In this document: one piece after another, positions 51,873-62,901 of the stretch
Layout: each line of letters opens with the position of its first letter
Numbering within the stretch: position 1 is the first letter of the stretch
Assembly: GCA_964606895.1 (NCBI GenBank)
Contig: CAZSHX010000005.1
Coordinates: 21,375 to 85,374 of the forward strand
Origin: CAZSHX01 sp964606895
Lineage (GTDB): Bacteria; Bacteroidota; Ignavibacteria; Kapaibacteriales; UBA2268
Length of the DNA: 64,000 nt
Direction: 5' to 3'
The notes under the pieces: generated by a model
Database searches by the model: none
What the model saw: only the letters and a program-made list of their open reading frames with translations
Told to the model about the DNA's origin: nothing
Translations under genes and position numbers: made by a program

Positions 51873-54074
51873 ATGAGCAGTACCATAACTTTACAAAAAC
51901 GTATCCATAGCACCGAAAGTCATCCTCCGAAACAGAGTGGCTTTTATGTTAGAATATTTATCATGATAATTACAGTTAGTTTATGTACTGTACTGTTTGC
52001 TTTTCATTTTAATAAGCAAAAAAAAGAAATTATTCATTATAATGTTGTTGCCGGCAACGTTTGGTCAAAAAATTCATTGAAAGCTGATTTCTCGTTTCCG
52101 GTTTTCAAAGATGAGTACAATTATAAAAAAGAGGTGGCAGATGCAAAGAAAGCCTCTTTACAGGTATTTTTGATTAATGATGATGCCGAAAAAAATGCTA
52201 TTGATTTTCTTGACAATTTTTTTAAACATTTCAAGCAAAATGAAGCAGTTATCAACGAGGGCATTAGGGAATTGCTGAAAGAAAATGTAGTAATGGAATT
52301 TACTCAGATCAACAGCGATGCGTTTCAGAAAGAGATGAAAAATATTGAAAAGCTTCTTAAAAACTTTGTTAGTGTTGTTTATCGGAATGGTGTTGTTGAC
52401 CGAGATCTTTCGTCAATTCCGGCACAGGAAATTGCACTGCGAATTGATGTGAATATTGACAAAATTATTCGTAAAGCCCCACTTTTCGACAGTAAATCTT
52501 ATAAAGAAAAAGCCAAGGCTTTGGTTGAAGATAAGCTTTCCGAAAAATCATTACCATTTGTCAGAGAAATCATACAAAAACTTTACAAGCCTAATATTCT
52601 TTTCTCTGCCGATTTGACTGATAAAGCACGGGAGCTTGCCAGTCAATCTGTTGGCAAAACTGAAGGAATTGTCAGAGAAGGTGATGTTATTGTTGAAAAA
52701 GGAGAACGAATCACCGAAAGTACTATAGCAAAACTTACTTCCTATCAACACTCAAAATTTCTGAAGAATGACTCTGAAAATTCATTTTTTACTGTTCTTG
52801 GTAGTTTCGGACATGCCGGTTTTATTTATGCAATTTTAGTTATATATCTGATAATATTAAGAAAGAAGATTCTTTTTAACAATTTTGAATTCGGATTGTT
52901 AAGTTTTCTCATGATTTTTGTTGCTTTCGTATCATGGCTTTCGATTCAAATTCCGTCCAAATATCCACTGGAATATCTGATTATTGTACCGGGAATTTCA
53001 ATGCTTGTTGCAATACTTTTCGATTCCCGAACGGCATTTTATTTTACCGTAACAATCTCGCTATTAGTTGCCGGTATTCGGGGTAATGACTACGACACAG
53101 GAACAGCATTGATGTTTGCCGGAATTATAGCCGCCTATACTGTTCGAGATATACAGAGCAGAACTCAGATGTTTAAATCAGTTTTCTTTATTGCGATTGG
53201 TTTCTTGATAACGATCGTTTCTTTCGGATTCGAGAGGTCGCTCGATTTTGACCAGACTTTTGGTAAGCTGATTGTTGCTTTAGTAAATTCTGCAGTATCC
53301 CCTTTGGTAACTTTCGGGCTTCTTTTTGTTCTCGAAAGATTTACTAACGTTACAACCGATTTGAAACTTGACGAATACAACAAACTTACAAATCCTCTTC
53401 TGGTTAAAATGAGTGAAATTGCACCGGGAACCTACCAGCACTCCCTCCAGATGGCAGTTCTTGCAGAAAAATGTGCTACTGCAATTGGAGCTCATCGTTT
53501 GCTGGCGAGGGTAGGAGCTTTGTATCATGACATCGGTAAAATCACAAAACCGGAATATTTCATCGAAAATCAAATTGAATTAGATAAAAGCAAACATAAT
53601 CTGATATCTTCGAAAAAGAGTGCTGAAGCAATTAAGAGCCATGTTCTTGATGGTATTAAAATCGCTAAGGAATATAAAATTCCTGAAAAAATTGCTGATT
53701 TTATCCCGATGCATCACGGAACTTTTTTAATCAAACATTTTTATGCCAAAGCTGTCGAAGATGCTCACGGTGAGAAAGTCAATGAAGCCGATTACAGATA
53801 CCCGGGACCAAAACCTACTACCAAGGAAGCGGCTATCGTGATGATTTGCGATTCTGCCGAAGCTATTTCAAGACTTGCATCAAGCGATAAAGAAGAGCTT
53901 GACAAAGCAATTGAAAAAACCATCAATTCCAGATTGCAGGATGGTCAGTTTGACGATTGCGAAATAACTCTGAAGGACTTGCATGTTATTAAGGAAACTT
54001 GTCTAAAAAGTCTGTTCGGCGTTGTTCATCAGCGAATTGAATATAAGGAAATGCCGGAAGAAAAAAGTTCTTGA
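51873..54074 (+). CDS. 7TM-HD phosphodiesterase, PgpH-like
   Basis: 733 residues. An N-terminal TM helix, a large extracytoplasmic 7TMR-HDED domain (about 60-290), a seven-TM block (about 305-500), then a cytosolic HD domain (about 515-690) with ALYHDIGKITKPEYFIENQ (His-Asp) and APGTYQHSLQMAVLAEKCA upstream, plus IPMHHGT and ICDSAEAIS. This is the architecture of PgpH/YqfF, which hydrolyses cyclic di-AMP. By analogy it tunes c-di-AMP in response to extracellular signals; the ligand and enzymatic specificity are not proven by sequence. Confidence 0.9.
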   Translation: MSSTITLQKRIHSTESHPPKQSGFYVRIFIMIITVSLCTVLFAFHFNKQKKEIIHYNVVAGNVWSKNSLKADFSFPVFKDEYNYKKEVADAKKASLQVFLINDDAEKNAIDFLDNFFKHFKQNEAVINEGIRELLKENVVMEFTQINSDAFQKEMKNIEKLLKNFVSVVYRNGVVDRDLSSIPAQEIALRIDVNIDKIIRKAPLFDSKSYKEKAKALVEDKLSEKSLPFVREIIQKLYKPNILFSADLTDKARELASQSVGKTEGIVREGDVIVEKGERITESTIAKLTSYQHSKFLKNDSENSFFTVLGSFGHAGFIYAILVIYLIILRKKILFNNFEFGLLSFLMIFVAFVSWLSIQIPSKYPLEYLIIVPGISMLVAILFDSRTAFYFTVTISLLVAGIRGNDYDTGTALMFAGIIAAYTVRDIQSRTQMFKSVFFIAIGFLITIVSFGFERSLDFDQTFGKLIVALVNSAVSPLVTFGLLFVLERFTNVTTDLKLDEYNKLTNPLLVKMSEIAPGTYQHSLQMAVLAEKCATAIGAHRLLARVGALYHDIGKITKPEYFIENQIELDKSKHNLISSKKSAEAIKSHVLDGIKIAKEYKIPEKIADFIPMHHGTFLIKHFYAKAVEDAHGEKVNEADYRYPGPKPTTKEAAIVMICDSAEAISRLASSDKEELDKAIEKTINSRLQDGQFDDCEITLKDLHVIKETCLKSLFGVVHQRIEYKEMPEEKSS

Positions 54075-54252
54075 AAAAGGAGTATGGAAAGTATAGGTAA
54101 CTTAATTTATAACATCAATTATGAAAAGGTTTTCTATTAAACGACAGTCTTCTTTATTTTTCTAATTTCTTTTTGGCGATTTGTAGGGGGAAGGGCGATG
54201 GTAGACTAATTGCTAATGGTTATAGTAAAAATATTATCAAAATCAGAATTAA
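54075..54252. other. Short intergenic region before the recombinase
   Basis: No gene. Contains a short TGTAGGGGGAAGGG stretch and AT-rich flanks. No terminator hairpin was recognised after the PgpH-like gene. Confidence 0.4.
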
Positions 54253-55212
54253 TTGAAAAAAACGAATATAAAAAATACTGTTGACAATGGTATATCAAAG
54301 GATTGTCAAAGGGAACTGACGAAATTCGTCAGCTATATTTCCTTTGAAAAAGGGCTTTCCGAAAATACCAAAATATCATATAAACATGATTTGATTGCTT
54401 TTGCTCAATTCCTGATTTTGGAAAATGTTCAGCGGTTTTCAGTTGCAAGCTCAGAGCAAATATTGAAATTCCTGCAAACTTTAACCGATTTCGGTCTTTC
54501 TTCCGCAAGCCGTTCTCGCTATCTGTCTTCAATTCGTAGTTTCTACAAATTTCTTTATGCTGACGGTATTTCTCAGTCCGACCCTGCTGAAACAATCGAA
54601 CTCCCTAAAAAAGGAAGAAAACTTCCCGAAACACTGACCATCGAAGAAGTGTTAAAAATTCTTGAACAGCCCGACACCTCAAAGCCAATGGGAATCCGCG
54701 ACAGAGCAATACTTGAAGTTATGTACGCAAGCGGATTGCGGGTTTCGGAAGTAATAAACCTCAAACAAAGGAACATACTTGGTGATGCAGAAATTATCCG
54801 CGTATTCGGAAAAGGCTCTAAGGAAAGAATCGTTCCAATTGGAAATTCAGCCTTGGAATGGATAGAATTGTACAGACAAAAAGCGAGAGTACTGTTTATT
54901 AAAGCCAAACCGACCGATGATGTTCTGTTTCTTAATCAGCGAGGAGCAAAGCTTTCGCGAATGGGAATCTGGAAAATAGTTGATTTTGCCGCCAGAAAAG
55001 CTGAAATTGAAACCAAGGTTCATCCGCACACATTCCGTCATTCCTTCGCAACACATCTGCTAGAAGGCGGTGCAGATCTGAGGGCGGTTCAGGAAATGCT
55101 CGGTCATTCTGATATTTCAACAACGCAGATTTACACACATCTCGACCGTGACTACATCAAAGAAGTCCACAGAACATTCCACCCCAGAGGGAAAGAAGGA
55201 TTTAAGAAATAG
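54253..55212 (+). CDS. Tyrosine recombinase XerC/XerD type
   Basis: 319 residues. N-terminal SAM-like core-binding domain (15-105) and catalytic domain (about 130-310) with the full R-K-H-R-H-Y set: ASGLRVSEVINL, GKGSKERIVPI, HPHTFRHSFATHLLEGG, LGHSDISTTQIYTHL. It resolves chromosome dimers at dif with its partner, or integrates mobile DNA. Standard length of XerD; no attachment site or phage gene was recognised nearby. The start is TTG at 54253, since no ATG or GTG is available before the core-binding domain. Confidence 0.92.
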   Translation: MKKTNIKNTVDNGISKDCQRELTKFVSYISFEKGLSENTKISYKHDLIAFAQFLILENVQRFSVASSEQILKFLQTLTDFGLSSASRSRYLSSIRSFYKFLYADGISQSDPAETIELPKKGRKLPETLTIEEVLKILEQPDTSKPMGIRDRAILEVMYASGLRVSEVINLKQRNILGDAEIIRVFGKGSKERIVPIGNSALEWIELYRQKARVLFIKAKPTDDVLFLNQRGAKLSRMGIWKIVDFAARKAEIETKVHPHTFRHSFATHLLEGGADLRAVQEMLGHSDISTTQIYTHLDRDYIKEVHRTFHPRGKEGFKK

Positions 55213-55716
55213 AATCAATTCAAAGTCATATAAATAAAAAGGAACCAAGAAAATACATATACACACTTCTTCAAGGCTTCCATTATAAACCCTAACTCGC
55301 CCTAATGCACGAAATAGTGAGAATAGGGTTTAAATAATCTCGTATATGCCTTACAAAAGATTTGTTTCCATAGATGCGGGATATACTGTTTGAGCGGAAA
55401 TTGCCAATCTTTGCAATGCTCATTAAAAAAGTAAAATGTTACAAATATTTTCGGATTATTAATCCCTCTCCCATCCTGGCTTTGGATGGCTTAAATCCTT
55501 CAGATTTGGATGTTGTGCCTAAACACTTGCTTGTCTTCTTAACTGCTCGCTTTCGCTCCTTGTCCCAAATACTACTAACTTCAAAAAGAATAATTATTTG
55601 TTTCCTCTAATTATTTTTTTTGCAGTAATAAATATATTATTAATTTCAATTAAATTTCTTATTTTGCATAATCAAAATATTTTGTTTTAATGTTTGTCAA
55701 AATTTGGAGTGTAATT
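55213..55716. other. Intergenic region with inverted repeat
   Basis: About 500 bp without a credible gene. It holds an inverted pair AAACCCTA/TAGGGTTT (55290-55297/55326-55333) and a stretch with CCTCTCCCATCC similar to dispersed short repeats. An ORF of 78 codons at 55374 has no coding character. Confidence 0.5.
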
Positions 55717-58680
55717 ATGCAAAGAAAAATAACACTATTCATGTTTAACATCATAGTCTTCATTGCCCAATTCTCGATTGGCTCTGCCCAAAGCTGGAAA
55801 GAACTTATGGACAGCACAAATTTTTATAAATCCAAAAATGATTTTCAAACTGCCATAAAATGGGCAAAATCAGCACTGAATGTAGGAGAACAGGAATTTG
55901 GTAGGAATGATACTAATTATTATTTTAACCTCGTATCTCTTGCTGAAAATTATTTTTTTCTTGGTAAGGTTGATTCAGCTATAGTTTATGCAGAGGCAAA
56001 TATGAAAATTTGCAGAGCTAAGAACAAGCCGGATGATCCATATTTATCTGCATCAATTTCCTGGTTAGCAACCTATTATGACAGGCATGGTGATTATTCC
56101 TTAGCTGAACCCTTATACCTTGAGGCACTTGAAATAAACAAAAGAATATATAATAAGAATGATCCGAATTTAGCGGCTACTTTTAACAATCTTGCACTGT
56201 TTTATAGTAACCGTAGTGAATATTCAAAAGCAGAACCTTTGTATTTGAATTCCCTGGAAATTTTGAGAAGTGCTTTTAAAGAAGATCATCCTAATTTAGC
56301 CGCAACTTTAAATAATCTTGGGCTATTCTATAATAACAGAAGTGATTATAAAAAAGCAGAACCGCTATATAAAGAATCACTTGAAATGTCCAGAAGATTG
56401 TTTAAGGGTGATCATCCTGATCTTGTAAAGATAATTAATGGGTTAGCTTCCTTTTACGAAAATATTGGCAATTACAATCAGGCTGAGATTCTGTTCAATG
56501 AATCACTTGATATGAGAAGACGGCTTTTTAAAAATGACAATCCTGCATTAGCATTGGGAATTCATAGTATGGGTCGGTTTTATAGAACCAGAGGTGATTT
56601 GAAGAAGGCTGAACCACTTATAAAAGAAGCATTGGATATGGGAAGACGTATCTTCAAAGGTGACCATCGGGATTTAGCCGTTTATATAAAAGAAATGGGA
56701 ATATTCTACAAAGAAAAACGAGAATTTAATTTGGCTGAACCATTCCACAAGGAAGCTCTCGATATGAATAGAAGAATATTTAAAACAGATAATATTAATT
56801 TGGCTCAAAGTATAAATGACCTTGGAATATTTTATTTTTATAGTGGTGATTTTATCAAAGCAGAACCATGTTTAAAAGAAGCATTGGAAATATATAAAAG
56901 ATTATTTAAAAATGAACAAAGAAGTACAATTATAAGTGTCTACAATCTTGCATCTTTATACTATACAAAAGGTGACTTTGAACTTGCCGAGAAATATTTT
57001 TTAGATGTTATTGAATATGAAAAAAGTCTTCTCAATAATTATTTCCCTTCATTATCAGAAAAAGAAAAACAACTTTATTGGAATTCTACTACAATTCATT
57101 TTCAAGCCTTTAATAGTTTTTCTACAAAGAGATATAATGAAAATCCTGCAATATTAGGCAATATGTATGATAACCAATTATATACCAAATCTATACTATT
57201 CAATTCTACCAGTAAAATTAAAAAAAGAATAGTTAATTCGAATGATCAAACTCTCATTGACAAATTCAAAACTTTTAATGATAAAAAAGAACTTTTAGTA
57301 AAACTATATGCAATGACTGACGATACGAGAAAAAAAAAGGGATTTAATATTGATTCTATTGAAAAAATCACTAACGATCTTGAAAAAGAATTAAGTCTGA
57401 AATCAGAACTATATACTCAGAGTTATGAAAAAAAAAAAGTAACTTGGAAAACAGTTCAAGCAATTTTAAAGCCTGATGAAGCCGCAGTTGAAGTTGTAAG
57501 GTTCAGATATTTTGATAAAAAGAGATTGACTGATACTGTTTATTATGCATTTCTTATCATTAATGATCTGACTGAAGAACATCCGGATATAGTTTTGCTT
57601 GAAAATGGGAACCAATTAGAAAACGAATTCTACAATGATTACAGGGCAAATACTAACAAAAAGAATATTGATAAAAATTCTTTTGACAGATTCTGGGCGA
57701 AGCTTTTTGACAAAATCAAAGAGTATAAAAAAGTATATTTTTCTGCTGATGGTATCTACAACAAACTTAATCCATCAACATTTCAGCTCCCTGATGGTAA
57801 ATACTTGCTTGATTTACAGGACATTCAGCAAGTTAATAGTACAAGAGATTTGTTAATCGGGTACTATCAAACCAAGCAGGAAAGTAATATTTTCAACAGT
57901 GCTTTGTTAATCGGCAATCCAAATTTTAATCTTTCTGAGGAAGAAGTGAAAGTTGCAACCAGAAAAATTCGAAGTAAAACTGATGAAGAAAAATCCTATG
58001 AACCTATGGCAAGCACCAGAGGTATAAGCCTTAGCAAACTCCCGGGCACAGAAAAGGAAGTCAGCGATATTGAGAAATTCCTGAAGGGTAGAAATTGGAT
58101 CGTAAACAGTTATCTTGGAGATAATGCCCTGAAAACTGCAATCAAGACAGCAAACAATCCAAGAGTATTGCACATAGCCACTCACGGTTTGTTCCTAGAA
58201 GATGTAAAAAGAGAATCAAGTGAATTGTTTGGTTTTAGCGAAAAAAATATGATAGAAAATCCTCTGTTAAGGTCAGGGTTGTTTTTTACGGGTGCAGATA
58301 ACTATCTTAAAAGAGAAAATTCAAACGCGGAGAATGAAGAAGATAACGGACTCCTTACAGCTTACGAAGCAATGAATCTTGATTTAGACAAAACAGAGCT
58401 TGTAGTCCTAAGTGCTTGCGAAACAGGATTAGGAGAAATACAAAATGGTGAAGGAGTTTTCGGACTAAGGAGGGCATTCCAGCAAGCAGGGGCAAAGACA
58501 GTGATGATGTCGCTTTGGAAAGTAGATGATTCAGCAACTCAAGAATTAATGAGTTCTTTTTACAAAAACTGGGTAACAGGTATGACCAAACGTGATGCCT
58601 TCAGCAAAGCCCAGCAGGAAGTTAAAGCAAAGTACAAAGACCCTTACTATTGGGGTGCTTTTGTGATGGTTGGAGAGTAA
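55717..58680 (+). CDS. Exported TPR-CHAT protein 1
   Basis: 987 residues from ATG 55717 (MQRKITLFMFNIIVFIAQFS; the frame opens at 55690). Signal peptide, then about nine 42-residue TPR units of kinesin-light-chain type (YxxAEPLYKEALEMxRRLFKxDHPDLA, residues about 30-430), a helical linker, and a C-terminal CHAT domain (about 560-987), a caspase-like cysteine peptidase fold. The catalytic pair is visible: His in HIATHGLFLED (residue 823) and Cys in LSACETGLG (residue 901). It likely acts in the periplasm or at the cell surface. The downstream paralogue starts 62 bp after its stop. Confidence 0.9.
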   Translation: MQRKITLFMFNIIVFIAQFSIGSAQSWKELMDSTNFYKSKNDFQTAIKWAKSALNVGEQEFGRNDTNYYFNLVSLAENYFFLGKVDSAIVYAEANMKICRAKNKPDDPYLSASISWLATYYDRHGDYSLAEPLYLEALEINKRIYNKNDPNLAATFNNLALFYSNRSEYSKAEPLYLNSLEILRSAFKEDHPNLAATLNNLGLFYNNRSDYKKAEPLYKESLEMSRRLFKGDHPDLVKIINGLASFYENIGNYNQAEILFNESLDMRRRLFKNDNPALALGIHSMGRFYRTRGDLKKAEPLIKEALDMGRRIFKGDHRDLAVYIKEMGIFYKEKREFNLAEPFHKEALDMNRRIFKTDNINLAQSINDLGIFYFYSGDFIKAEPCLKEALEIYKRLFKNEQRSTIISVYNLASLYYTKGDFELAEKYFLDVIEYEKSLLNNYFPSLSEKEKQLYWNSTTIHFQAFNSFSTKRYNENPAILGNMYDNQLYTKSILFNSTSKIKKRIVNSNDQTLIDKFKTFNDKKELLVKLYAMTDDTRKKKGFNIDSIEKITNDLEKELSLKSELYTQSYEKKKVTWKTVQAILKPDEAAVEVVRFRYFDKKRLTDTVYYAFLIINDLTEEHPDIVLLENGNQLENEFYNDYRANTNKKNIDKNSFDRFWAKLFDKIKEYKKVYFSADGIYNKLNPSTFQLPDGKYLLDLQDIQQVNSTRDLLIGYYQTKQESNIFNSALLIGNPNFNLSEEEVKVATRKIRSKTDEEKSYEPMASTRGISLSKLPGTEKEVSDIEKFLKGRNWIVNSYLGDNALKTAIKTANNPRVLHIATHGLFLEDVKRESSELFGFSEKNMIENPLLRSGLFFTGADNYLKRENSNAENEEDNGLLTAYEAMNLDLDKTELVVLSACETGLGEIQNGEGVFGLRRAFQQAGAKTVMMSLWKVDDSATQELMSSFYKNWVTGMTKRDAFSKAQQEVKAKYKDPYYWGAFVMVGE

Positions 58681-58742
58681 TCAAGAAATTGAAAATTTTG
58701 AATTGAAAATTAATAATTATAAGAAATAAATCAGAGGAAGTT

Positions 58743-61700
58743 ATGAAAAAGGTTTTGGTCTTTTTATTCCTATCATTGACAATTGTCCTTTGTCAATTGT
58801 CAATTGTCTCAGCCCAGACATGGAAAGAACTCATGGATAGCACAAAGTTCTATCAGGAAAAGCAGGATTTTGAAACTGCTTTAAAATGGGCGAAATTAGC
58901 TTTACCATTAGCAGAGAATGAGTTCGGGAAGAATGATACGAATTATACTTCAACCCTTAATTCTCTTACTGAACTATTCTTTTACTTTGGAAAGATGGAT
59001 TCTGCAATATCTTATGGTAATGAATGTTTATTAAAGAGCAGAAATGTTTACAAAACTGATCATCCCAATTTAGCCGCAAGCATTAATAATATGGCATACT
59101 TTTACGTTGCCGGACGCGATTATAAGCAGGCTGGACCATTATATAAAGAAGCACTGGAGATGAACCGACGTCTTTTCAAAGGCGACCATCCCGATTTAGC
59201 TGCAAGCATTAATAATATGGCATACTTTTATGATGGCAGAGGCAATTATGAGCAGGCAGAGGCATTATATAAAGAAGCACTGGAGATGAATAGACGTCTT
59301 TACAAAGGCGACCATCCGGATTTAGCAAGTAGCATTGGTAGAATGGCGAACTTTTATAAAGCCATAGGTGATTTTAAGCAGGCAAAGCCATTATATAAAG
59401 AAGAGCTGGAGATGAAAAGACGTCTATTCAAAGGCGACAATTCGGATTTAGCAAGTAGCATTGATAATATTGCTGTATTTTACGATGCCATTGGTAATTA
59501 TAAGCAGGCAGAGCCCTTACATAAAGAAGCACTTGAGATGTACAGACGTCTTTTCAAAGGTGACCATCCGGATTTAGCTACCAGCATTAATAATATGGCA
59601 TACTTTTATGATGCTACAGGTGATTATAAGATGGCAGAGCCATTACATAAGGAAGCGTTGGAGATGAGCAGGCATCTTTTCAAGGGTGACCATCCGGATT
59701 TTGCTACAAACATTAATAATATGGCATCCTTTTACGAAACCATGGGCGATTATAAGCATGCAGAACCATTATATATAGAAGCACTGGAGATGTGCAGACG
59801 TATCTTCAAAGGTGATCATCCGGATTTAGCTATGAAAATTAATAATATGGCAGCATTTTATAAAGGCAGGGGTGAATATAATCAGGCAGAGTCGCTATAT
59901 AAAGAATCTCTGGAGATGAGAAGACATCTTTTCAAAGGTGACCATCCCGACTTGGAAAATAGCATTAATAATATGGCAGTATTTTGCACTGACAGAGGCG
60001 ATTATAAGCAGGCAGAGATATTACATAAAGAATCATTGGAGATGAGTAGACGGATTTTCAAAGGTGACCATCCGTTATTAGCTCAAAGCATTAATAATAT
60101 GGCATTTTTTTACAATACAAGAGGCGATTATAAGCAGGCAGAGCTATTATTTAAAGAAGCACTTGAGATGAGAAGACACCTTTTCAAAGTCGATCATCCT
60201 AAGTTAGCTGAAAGCATTCATAATATGGGGTACTTTTACATTGGCATAGGCGAAGATAAAACGGCAGAGCCTTTTTTAAATGAAGCATTGGAGATGAAGA
60301 GACGTCTATTCAAAGGCGACCATCCGGATTTAGCCAGTAGCATTGTCAATATGGCATACATTGATAATGCCAGAGGTGATTATAAACTGGCAGAGTCATT
60401 ATATAAAGAAGCACTTGAGATGAGGAGACATTTATTCAAAGGTGACCATCCGGATTTAGCAAATAGCATTGTTAATATGGCATACTTTTACAATGCCAGA
60501 GGTGATTATAAACTCGCCGAGCCATTATATAAAGATGCACTCGAGATGAAAAGACGTCTATTCAAAAGGGACCATCCGGATTTAGCAAATAGCATTGTTA
60601 ATATGGCATACTTTTACAATGCCANNNNNNNNNNNNNNNNNNNNNNNNNNNNNNNNNNNNNNNNNNNNNNNNNNNNNNNNNNNNNNNNNNNNNNNNNNNN
60701 NNNNNNNNNNNNNNNNNNNNNNNNGAGGTGATAATAATCAGGCAGAGCTTTTATTTAATGAAGCACTTGAAGTTTATAAAAATATGCTGAATAATTATTT
60801 CCCGTCATTATCCGAAAAAGAAAAAAAATTATTTTGGAATATTGTTAGTAGTAATTTTGAACGATTCAACACTTTTGCTGTTTCACGTGCAAAGGAAAAT
60901 CCATTCATATTATGCAATCTCTACGACACAAGGCTTTACACAAAAGCAATTCTGATGAATTCCGGCAACAGGATTAAATCGAGAATTTTGAACTCCGGGG
61001 ATTCATTATTGATTGGCAATTACAGAAAATGGTCCGATAAAAAAGCATTTCTCGTCAAACTTTACAAAATGACAAATGAAGAATTGAAGAAGAAAAATTT
61101 CAACATTGATTCAGTTGAAAATAATGTCAACAATCTTGAAAAGGAATTATCATTAAAATCTGAAGCTTTCAAGCAAAGTTTTGAGAATAAGAAAGTAACA
61201 TGGAAATCCATTCAAACTTTATTGAAGCCGGATGAAGCCGCAGTCGAGGTTTTCAGATTCAGGTATTTTGATAAAAATAGATTTACTGATACTGTTTATT
61301 ATGCTTTCCTTATCGTAAATGACCAGACTGATGACCATCCCGACTTGGTTCTAATTGAGAATGGAAAAGAATTGGAAAATGAATTTTATAATGAATACCG
61401 AAAAAATACAGGAAATAAAGCAAAAGATAACAAATCATTCGAAAGATATTGGGCGAAGTTGTATGAGAAAATCAAGGGCTATAAAAAAGTATTTTTTTCT
61501 TCTGATGGTGTTTATAACAAATTGAATCCTACAACTTTCATGCTACCTGATGGCAAATACTTGCTTGACATTCAAGATATTCAGCAAGTAAATAGTACAA
61601 AAGACCTTTTACTTGGATACTATCAAAACAAGCAAGAAACCAATATATACAACAGTGCTTTGTTAATCGGCAATCCGAATTTTAATCTTTCCGAAGAAGA

Positions 61701-62436
61701 ATTGAAAATTGCAAGCAGAAAAATTCGCAGTAAGGCAGATGAAGAAAAATCCTACGAACCTATGGCAAGCACCAGAGGAATAAGCCTTAGCAAACTCCCG
61801 GGCACAGAAAAAGAAATCAATGATATTGAGAAATTCCTAAAAGGTAAAAAGTGGGAAGTCAGCTCATATCTTGGAGATAATGCCCTAAAAACTGCAATAA
61901 GGACAGCAAACAATCCAAGAGTATTGCACATAGCCACTCACGGTTTGTTCCTTGAAGATGTAAAAAGAGAATCAATTGAATTGTTTGGCTTTAGTGAAAA
62001 AAAGATGATAGAAAATCCTCTGTTAAGATCAGGGTTGTTTTTTACAGGTGCTGATAATTACTTAAAAAAAGAAAATTCAAACATGGATAATGAAGAAGAT
62101 AATGGAATACTTACAGCCTATGAAGCAATGAACCTTGACCTGGATAAAACAGAACTTGTCGTCCTCAGTGCTTGCGAAACAGGATTAGGAGAAATACAAA
62201 ATGGTGAAGGAGTTTTCGGACTAAGGAGGGCATTCCAACAGGCAGGGGCAAAGACAGTTATGATGTCACTCTGGAAAGTTGATGATTCAGCCACACAAGA
62301 ACTAATGAGTTCTTTTTACAAAAACTGGGTAACAGGTATGACCAAACGTGATGCATTCAGCAAAGCCCAGCAGGAAGTTAAGGCAAAGTACAAAGAACCA
62401 TACTATTGGGGTTCTTTTGTGATGGTTGGAGAGTAA
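58743..62436 (+). CDS. Exported TPR-CHAT protein 2, interrupted by an assembly gap
   Basis: Tandem paralogue of the preceding gene. Signal peptide (residues about 1-25, coded by CAATTGTC repeats), about 14 TPR units before the N-gap, then a last TPR unit and a CHAT domain after it (HIATHGLFLED, LSACETGLG, WKVDDSATQELMSS). The halves are in different frames only because 100 Ns were inserted: joined directly at 60624/60725 the frame and repeat phase continue (NA-R-GDNNQAE). The last 300 bases of the CHAT domain are nearly identical to paralogue 1, indicating recent duplication or gene conversion. Real length unknown. Confidence 0.88.
60625..60724. other. Scaffold gap (100 N)
   Basis: A run of exactly 100 Ns inside the TPR repeat array of the second CHAT gene. 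A length of 100 is a conventional placeholder and not divisible by 3. Confidence 0.99.
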
Positions 62437-62901
62437 TCAAGAAATTGAAAATTAAAAGAAATAAAAATTCATAAACACAAATTTTTCGAACAACTATACT
62501 CCAATTTAATATTATGTTTAATTCGGCATAAATACTCGTAAAGCGTTGTAGTGAAAAGAATTATAATGTGGATAATATTAGACACTTAACAATTAATGTC
62601 AATTTTGAAAAATGAAAGAATTATGAATTATTAACGTAAAATTAATAAATTTTCATAAAGTAAAAATAGTTTCCGTAAAAGATTTATTTTTTGTTTCTTG
62701 TATTCACTTAAAGTAGCAAAACGAATATTTTGATTTAAAATGAACAATTTACTGAACAAAATAAAAATACTTATCCTTTATGACGACCTAGAATCGGTTT
62801 CTAAGTCGTCAGTTTTCTCATGCTGATTTTTTGCTTTACTTCGGTTATCGGAACTTTCAACAAAATCTTTAACTATTATTATTAAAAACAAGGAGAATAT
62901 T
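62437..62901. other. Intergenic region with a leader hairpin
   Basis: AT-rich, no gene visible. GACGAC (62782-62787) and TAGAA pair with TTCTA and GTCGTC (62805-62810) to form a hairpin about 90 bp before the NlpC/P60 start. An 86-codon minus-strand ORF (62778-63038) is a shadow. Confidence 0.5.

Noticed and set aside
54253..55212. Integrase of a mobile island (att site search)
   Set aside because: The protein has the standard XerD length and no phage or conjugation genes are near. No direct repeat against the tRNA at the right edge was seen.
55374..55610. 78-codon ORF between Xer and CHAT genes
   Set aside because: No conserved motif, no ribosome binding site, low-complexity composition; region contains short repeats.
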